Below are positions 57,880 to 64,000 of a stretch of 64,000 nt of DNA, piece by piece; the first letter of the stretch is position 1, and every line of letters begins with the position of its first letter. The notes under the pieces were generated by a model. The model was not told where the DNA came from, ran no database searches, and saw only the letters and a program-made list of their open reading frames with translations. Source of the DNA: Forficula auricularia (lineage: Eukaryota; Arthropoda; Insecta; Dermaptera; Forficulidae); assembly GCA_024734495.1 (NCBI GenBank), contig JALMQS010000888.1:62001-126000 (forward strand), given 5' to 3'. The position numbers and the translations under genes were made by a program.

Positions 57880-58790
57880 GCAACACAAACAGGGGGGAGT
57901 GCATTAAATCGCGCAAACATAGCCTCCTCAATAAATTCAGATTTAAGCATGCTTAAAAAATGGGGATCTCACAACTTGGTAAACTTTAATGCTGGCAAAA
58001 CACAATGCTGCCTAATTTCTAGGCGCGCAGATGGGAACCTTCCTGACATTTCCTTTGATTCGAGCTCATTGGAATTCCGTAATAAAATATCAATGTTAGG
58101 TGTCACCTTAGGTTCTGACCTCTCTTGGAATGACCATATTATCTCAGTAGCAAAAGCTGCAGCATGTAAGCTTGGCTTTCTTTTCTGAACCAAACGATTT
58201 TTCGCCCCCACTCAACTCCTTATATTATACAAGGCTCAAATTCGCCCCTATCTTGAATATTGCTCGCATTTGTGGAGAGGGCCTCCAAGTATTCTCTTAA
58301 TACCTTAGATGCAATTCAGAGGCGAGCTATCAGACTGATAGGCGATCCTACATTAACTGACACTCTCGACTCCCTAGCCCATCGTAGATCTGTCTCCGCC
58401 CTTTCCCTTTTTTATAGATATTACCAGGGCTTTTGTTCTGACGAAATAAAATCGATAATCCCACCAAAGGCTTCATTTGCGCGAAATACACGATTTTCTA
58501 AAATTCAACACCCCTACGCGCTTAAACTGGATACTAATCGAACAAACGCATTCGCCAATTCATTTATCCCTATGACATCTAGAGACTGTAACTCTCTTCC
58601 CCCGACCGTCTTTCCAGCAACTTATAACCTTCAATCTTTCAAGACCAGCATCCACAGATAACTTCGACTGCTACCCAATCACTAAATCTCCCCTTATCTT
58701 CACGTTACAAGGGTCCACCACGGACTACAGAGGTTGTACCTTCTTGGTGCAACTTCTTCTTGTATCAATATCATTATATAAAAAAAAATT
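57880..58790 (+). pseudogene. Jockey-like LINE: reverse transcriptase C-terminus and 3' end
   Basis: Translation from about 57,901 reads LNRANIASSINSDLSMLKKW, then NFNAGKTQCCLIS and KISMLGVTLGSDLSWNDHI, the post-palm region of jockey/CR1-like reverse transcriptases. A TGA at 58,186 and a frameshift near 58,277 break it. The next frame gives YKAQIRPYLEYCSHLW, DAIQRRAIRLIGDP and DSLAHRRSVSALSLFYRYY, with a premature TAA at 58,659 ahead of the family stop at 58,683. A roughly 100 bp UTR ends in an A-tail at 58,780. It lacks the YADD catalytic motif and endonuclease, so it is 5'-truncated. Related pieces: 15.3 and 5.0 kb. Confidence 0.85.
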
Positions 58791-58799
58791 AAAGTTTCT

Positions 58800-59551
58800 A
58801 GATAGGGGTAAAATAAATAATTGTCCTTTTTTTATATAGTTGGTTTTTCACTATATATTCTCTGTTGAATAGAGATAGTAAATTGTGTTTTTATTAAATT
58901 AATACTAAATATCATTATATATTTGAATAATAATTAAATTAATCAAGAAATAGCTCTTGAGATTAACTTCAAGTGTTTGTAAATTTTGATAAATGCTTCG
59001 GCTTAAATTAATTCGTTTTGATTACTTGTTCTCAATCACATATACAACTCGTTTCGATCTTTGATTCTGGTTGCATTGTGAAATTATTCTTTAGTGATTA
59101 TTTTCAAGTATCTAAATATAATTATTTCAACGCGAAAATTTTAAACTACTAGCCCTAAAATTATTATTATTCATGCCTATAGTCTGTCCATAGTGATATA
59201 TATATATATATATATAAACTTGTCTATTTTGGCTGGACTACCAAATGAACAGTCTAGGGCCTAAATCCCTCTCCGGTCAATAAATTTAATCAGTAACAGT
59301 TTATATCAAATTCAGAATAAGTCAAGAAGAAAGCAAGCCAGAGAAAAATATTAAGATGTTACTATAGAGAAAATAAACTGGAAGAGACTATAAATATTAA
59401 TTAAATTCTATATTATTTATATTAATGAAAATTTAAAATTAATAAAAAAATAATAATAAATAAATAAAAAAGTATTGAAAAATGGTTTAGATTTAAACAT
59501 TAATGACAGCTATAATGAGAAACAACCGTCTGGGAATCCCACAGAATAAGA
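58800..59551. other. AT-rich intronic stretch
   Basis: It contains a short TA microsatellite at about 59,195-59,215 and no gene. Confidence 0.3.
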
Positions 59552-59559
59552 CTCTAGAC

Positions 59560-59835
59560 CAGGGCTGTCCAACTCACAGCCTAGCACTGCATAAAATTAT
59601 AAACTTCCTTGAAACATTAAGATTTGTATGTACTTACTGGAAAGCATATTTGATACAATCTGATATTTTTTTTTCTAAATTAAGAGATTGGAATATCATC
59701 CCAAATGTTTTCGAAGAATAAAAGGGCAGATTTTCAATTTTTAATGTGAAAAAATATAATATATATCAAGAAAAAATAATCGCAATTGTGGCATATTATG
59801 ACTCCATTTTTATTAGATAAAAATAATATTAATAG
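59560..59835 (+). mobile_element. hAT MITE left end, CAGGGCTGTCCAACTC
   Basis: It matches the first 250 bp of the copy at 61,627 ('ataaacttccttgaaacatt', 'ttttcgaagaataaaagggc', 'atgactccattt'), then diverges. The preceding octamer is CTCTAGAC, identical to the octamer after the only right end (63,338-63,345). Confidence 0.7.
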
Positions 59836-60220
59836 AAAGTATTTTTCTAGATAAACAACAAGTAAAATTTGGAATTCAAAACCTGTCTACTATAATTGTA
59901 ATGATGATAGTTTAAAATAAATCAAAAGCTCTACAAAGGATGTGAGTTTATTAGATTTTTGCTGCCTCACCCCCTTGGTGTCCAATACAAATTATAGGCC
60001 CATAACTCCTGAGACTGAATACTACTTAAATCCTATTAGAAATATCATTTGATTATGAAATCTTTTTGTAAGGGCAGAATTTCGAGGGAATCCAAGACTA
60101 TGCAGAACAGGGTAGTCGCCCACAGAGCTAATGTGCAAGGACGCTTGAAAGCACGTCTTTATCATTTCAATATAACATAATAGGAGAGAATGAAAAAAGA
60201 GAAATCGAGGAATTGCCTAC

Positions 60221-60287
60221 CTGCAGGCGTTTTCTCTATTCGAAGCTCTGCTATGGAAAAGATCCTCGTCGTGTGTAGGAATCTTCG
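60221..60287 (-). CDS. Candidate exon of the minus-strand host gene
   Basis: The acceptor 'tctttttttttcag' is excellent and the donor is CTGCAG|GTAGGC. Two of three frames are open: phase 0 (RRFLHTTRIFSIAELRIEK, out at phase 1) and phase 1 (KIPTHDEDLFHSRASNREN, out at phase 2). Only phase 0 follows frame 1 of the exon 255 bp upstream. It is less AT-rich than its flanks. Coding status is likely, but the frame is unresolved. Confidence 0.55.
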
Positions 60288-60542
60288 CTGAAAAAAAAGA
60301 CAAATTTAATAATATGTTGATATATTACAATTTATATCATTAAAGCTTATGTTAAAAATAATTTAAATAAATAATCAAAAACATGGTTTCAAATTAAATT
60401 TTTCAAAAATAAAAAATAAAAAACAACTTAGCTGTTAAGTAAATGTTTACATATGGGGATATATTTGAAATTGCTAATTAGCAAAGAAATATTTATTTAC
60501 ATATATATTTTAAAATTCTAAAAATAATGGAGATTCGCTTAC

Positions 60543-60605
60543 CTGAAGAGCTCTTCCCGGGCGGTCTGCTGCTGGACTAGAAGCCGCTTGGTGCGGGTCT
60601 CTCCC
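60543..60605 (-). CDS. Candidate exon of the minus-strand host gene
   Basis: The acceptor 'gctttctttccag' and donor CTTCAG|GTAAGC are both near consensus. The 63 bp exon is GC-rich. Frame 1 encodes GRDPHQAASSPAADRPGRAL (phase 0 in and out). Frame 2 encodes GETRTKRLLVQQQTAREELF (phase 2 in and out) and looks more protein-like, but its phase hits a TAG in the next exon. The third frame is closed. No family recognised; it could be alternatively spliced. Confidence 0.6.
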
Positions 60606-61190
60606 CTGGAAAGAAAGCTAAATTGTCATTGGATCACACGATTCCAGAGGAGCTAATCAGAAATATTCTATTATACTTTCAATAAGAGATAAAGTCATAA
60701 AAAGAAATGTTTACTATTTCTTGTTTTCCGTGAAAATGATAAAATTATATACAAAATAGGTGAAGCCGAATAAATACTATCTATTAGATATCGAATAATG
60801 AAGAGACTTTTTTTAATTCGGGAACTATTTTTATTTTTATAATCTATATAATTATTAATTATATAAATGCTTAGTAAAAAAAATAATTAAAATTTAAAAC
60901 TAATGATTTTTTTAAGTAAACCTGGAATTACTAAATGCAATGAGATTTCAAATTTATTATAACTTTAATGTAAAAAATTTATCATATAAATCAGATCATG
61001 AATTGAAATATATCAATACATATTTCACTAAACCACCACCAAAAACGTAAAATTATTTTTTTAATGAATAAGTAATGTTATATGTTCGAAAACATTTACT
61101 CTGTACGCTCGGGGAGCGCAGCTCATTAAGATTCAAAAGAATTGAAAATTTTTTAATTTTATAATTTATTCATGTTTTGTAATGTTTGAA
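60606..61190. other. AT-rich intronic stretch
   Basis: Nothing recognised apart from 'ctcggggagcgcagctcatt' near 61,110. Confidence 0.3.
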
Positions 61191-61530
61191 ACAAGATGAA
61201 AATCATTTTCAAACTTTTTTTCTTACTGTCTGGATTTCAATACAAATGATAACTCAAGAACGGAAGGTCATAAGAAATTTGTTCTGGACTAAAAATGTTT
61301 GTATTTCCATTGTAAAAAAAAAATAGGCTCGCTAGCTTTAAAACTTTCGGGTGAAAAATGAGAAAAATTCAAAACGTTATATAGAAAGATGTAGAATGAA
61401 CTAAAATTCGTCACAATAGTTTATATAAATAAGCTTTAGGTTAAGTTTCTTTTTTTCTTGGTCAAACCATTCAGTGATAAAAAATTGCTAAATCACCAAA
61501 ATTTGCAGAAAGTGGTGCTCCAGGTACTTA
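61190..61530. repeat. Dispersed repeat family B copy
   Basis: 'cttactgtctggatttcaat', 'tgataactcaagaacgg' and 'ttgctaaatcaccaaaattt' are the family landmarks. Confidence 0.5.
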
Positions 61531-62282
61531 TTATTATGTAAGCATCTAGGCATACGAAAAATAGGAATTATGGGAAGGTTTATCGGTTCAAAAATTTATT
61601 TAAAGCCATATTAATCATCTCTACACCAGGGCTGTCCAACCCGCGGCCCAGCACTGCAATGAATACGGCCCTACATAAAATTATAAACTTCCTTGAAACA
61701 TTAAGATTTTTATGTACTTATTGAAAAACATATCTGATATAATCTGATATTTTTTTTTTTTTTATTTCTTAAACAAACAGATTGGAAAATCATCCCAAAA
61801 GTTTTCGAAGAATAAAAGGGTAGATTTTCAATTTTTAATGTGAAATCAAAATAATCGCAAGTGTGGCATATTTTGACTCCATTTATATTAAATATAAATA
61901 TTTTACCTGCAAACTTTCTGATTGAATGTATGCTACAATCAATCAGAGATTGAACTGACAGAAAAATTTAATATTGTCTCTTTACTAAAATTTCATCTAA
62001 CCAGAAACAAATACTCCTGGCTTCACAATACTTATTCACTTTTTAGAAATATGAATTTATATATAATACCTAGTAGTAGTAGTAAGTAGTACGTAATGCT
62101 ATTTTCAAGAATAAAATTCACTAAAGCAAAGTTAAAAAATAATGAAGTTTCGGATATTTAAAAACCATTCTTCATCTCATATTTACATTTTCTAAAATAT
62201 TTATTATTAAAATTAAAACATTTGAAGTGCTAAATGATTTACAAACAATATTCTGAATGAAAAGAACGCAAAGATTATTCTG

Positions 62283-62430
62283 CTATGATATTTTTGCTTT
62301 TGGCGTGGGAGCGCGCAGAATCACTGGAGAGTCCTCAACGCGCGAGTCCTTGATGGATAGCGTTGATTTTGCCTGACGGGGTTCACAATTCAAGTCGCAT
62401 GGGGTCATGGTGGGGAGTGAACTTTGGACC
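62283..62430 (-). CDS. Candidate 5' or terminal exon of the minus-strand host gene
   Basis: After acceptor 'ctctctattgcag' a frame with ATG at 62,408 (context CACCATG) encodes MTPCDLNCEPRQAKST, then IKDSRVEDSPVILRAP, with a stop at 62,283. It is strikingly GC-rich for the window. If it is the first coding exon, donors CGC|GTTGAG or CCA|GTGATT (both phase 0) would lead to the 60.6 kb exon; both are weak. If the stop is used, AATAAA on the minus strand near 62,205 could end an alternative transcript. It lies between two parts of a hAT MITE, which weakens the host-exon reading. Confidence 0.4.
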
Positions 62431-62744
62431 CTGCAATAGAGAGTACTAGTTATTGTACAAGCACCTAATAGTTAAAAGGGAAATCCTAGAAATATCCAAT
62501 TGAACGATTTTTTCCAATTTGAGCAAACAGGTCTGAGCTTGTTTTCGAACCTCTCGCAATATACAATTAAATCTATCCTAATTCCTATATTATAAACTCT
62601 AACTAAATACTTAAGTGTATTAAAATAAATTCCCTTTTAAGATACCTTTGTTTTATATACGATTGCTTGCTCTACTTATTCTAATCAAACATTGTAAAAT
62701 GTATACGAGTAAATGCAATTTAAATCTTAATATAAAAATCAATA

Positions 62745-63079
62745 TAATTATAATTTAAAGTAATGGAAGGCAGCCTAGGGGTAGTGAGGAAAGAAAAAAT
62801 TAAAATAGTTTTTTTTTTCTATGCTTCTGCTAAGAAGAAAGTTTTAAACACTGCTGTGGAGAGAGGAAGGAAGCATTTTATTTGTTTTCCCTTTGAAACC
62901 CTGAAGGAGGTAAGAATCCTCCGAAACATCGGTTTGAAAGGAAAGGAGGAAGGATTCCAATAAATTACACTTTATTTGGATATGTGTTAATTTTGTTTTC
63001 CTCACTACCCCTGGGGGGCTGCCTTCCATTACTTTCAATTAAAAGTTCTACCAGTCCGTCTCTCTCCAGAGAAAATTTC
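62745..63079. mobile_element. Penelope-like terminal repeat, family 1
   Basis: The arms 'gtaatggaaggcagcctagg' and 'ctgccttccattactttcaa' are present; the right half has CCTGAAGGAGG...CCGAAACATCGG, more decayed than 28.4 kb. 'ccagtccgtctctctccaga' follows. The overlapping frames on both strands are not genes. Confidence 0.65.
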
Positions 63080-63345
63080 GTGCAAACAATATAATTATTA
63101 TTATAATTACTGAATCCGAGCTGTATTCATGATTTTCTTACATGCCAGAAGAGTTATATTCACATTCCTTCGTGAATGTAATATCATCAATAGCACCTGG
63201 ATTACATTATTTCACATTATTAATTATTTTTTTTATTGAGAAATATCAATAAAATTAGTATATTTTATATGCGGCCCGAGGCATTTGATTTTTCTTCAAA
63301 ATGCGGCCCGTGTAAGCCAAAAGATTGGACACCCCTGCTCTAGAC

Positions 63346-64000
63346 CTAGTCGATGATTTAGATATCTCATACACTTCAGACTCACTCCGTAGGATCTCCA
63401 GTCACCTGACAATTTAATATGGTAATGAAATTCACAAAATGAAATAAAATTTTGTAATCAATGAACAATTTGAAAATATATATATGTAATTTTATATTTA
63501 TTACTTAAATAAAAATCTATCATTTTGAATGAATAGATTTTACGATATTTATATTCAAATAATTCGGACATTCAACGTATCTCGTAGCTGGCATCCAACG
63601 ACCTTAAGTTTTAAGTTTATGTTATATATATATATATATATACACTCCCTTCTCCCTTACTATAAAACGATAATTGGGAGGAAACAAGTCGATGCTATCT
63701 CTTTTATTGACCACAATCGTTGTGGTCCTTTGTGTAGGTCCCGGAAACAGTATAACATGAATATATACACTCGTCTAATTATTATTATTATTTTATTCAA
63801 ATAATATGCGGATTATGAATGAATTTTTAAATATCTCTTTATTCTGTCTCTGATGTAGCTGGAGGATTTTTTCTTTTCTTGGTACTTAAGTAAAATAGGT
63901 CGAGTTGTGGCATTGCTATTAGGTTATATTATTAACACTCACGTTTTCTACATAAAATGTTTACAATTGCTGTTTATTTATTTATTATTTTTCCTTGCTT
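63346..64000. other. AT-rich stretch at the window edge
   Basis: A TA microsatellite lies at 63,623-63,642. No gene, repeat or RNA recognised; the 91-codon plus frame at 63,529 is unsupported. Confidence 0.3.

Larger units (their letters stand above)
61627..63337 (+). mobile_element. hAT MITE split by about 1 kb of other sequence
   Basis: The left portion 61,627-62,212 starts CAGGGCTGTCCAACCCG. The right portion 63,205-63,337 ends GATTGGACACCCCTG. Together they make a normal roughly 700 bp MITE of the 21.4 kb family. Flanks are CTCTACAC and CTCTAGAC (7/8). The intervening 62,213-63,204 contains an exon-like block and a PLE repeat. It may instead be two truncated MITEs. Confidence 0.6.

Overview
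This is an AT-rich, repeat-laden piece of an animal nuclear genome, most likely an arthropod. The evidence is canonical GT-AG introns, tRNA-derived SINE-like repeats, non-LTR retrotransposon fragments, hAT, Tc1/mariner and Helitron elements, and many Penelope-like (PLE) terminal repeats. There is no bacterial-style coding density, rRNA, intact tRNA or CRISPR array. Almost every open frame in the window is chance or transposon debris. I do not assign a species.

Host gene signal. A set of short, GC-richer exons reads on the minus strand: 62,430-62,283, 60,605-60,543, 60,287-60,221, 48,748-48,680, 36,626-36,513 and 22,295-22,226. Most have a pyrimidine-tract acceptor and a good GT donor. The last two join in phase: G plus AT makes one Asp codon across a 14.2 kb intron. 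The window therefore looks like part of one long gene with introns of 11-14 kb, continuing beyond 22.2 kb. I do not recognise the protein, and the upstream join phases are not fully settled. A GC- and CpG-rich island at 51.06-51.37 kb looks like a promoter with a first exon. It has an ATG and a splice donor on each strand.

Repeat landscape, left to right. 1-10 kb: a TTTACCATACA-ended repeat, a small hAT with a 550 bp repeat found inverted at 33 kb, a PLE inverted repeat, LINE scraps, a Helitron carrying a PLE insertion, and a GACTTC-type repeat. 13-22 kb: SINE-like units, a LINE 3' end, a 206 bp duplication and hAT MITEs. 22-31 kb: a cluster of PLE terminal inverted repeats, two with complete hammerhead ribozyme cores on both strands. 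32-38 kb: two abutting hATs, one holding an exact Helitron, then a Stowaway-like mariner inside a GACTTC repeat whose empty site survives at 10.2 kb. 40-47 kb: a Tc1 pseudogene, a foldback SINE-like repeat, a MITE, more PLE repeats and an unexplained coding-like patch. 48-51 kb: a 120 bp tandem array. 52-64 kb: LINE, PLE and hAT pieces around the upstream exons.

The clearest layered biology is (1) PLE repeats keeping or losing hammerhead ribozymes, (2) insertions datable by nesting and empty sites, and (3) host exons embedded among hAT ends. Small GC-richer islands inside introns (9.0, 23.1, 25.6 and 35.2 kb) are candidate enhancers.
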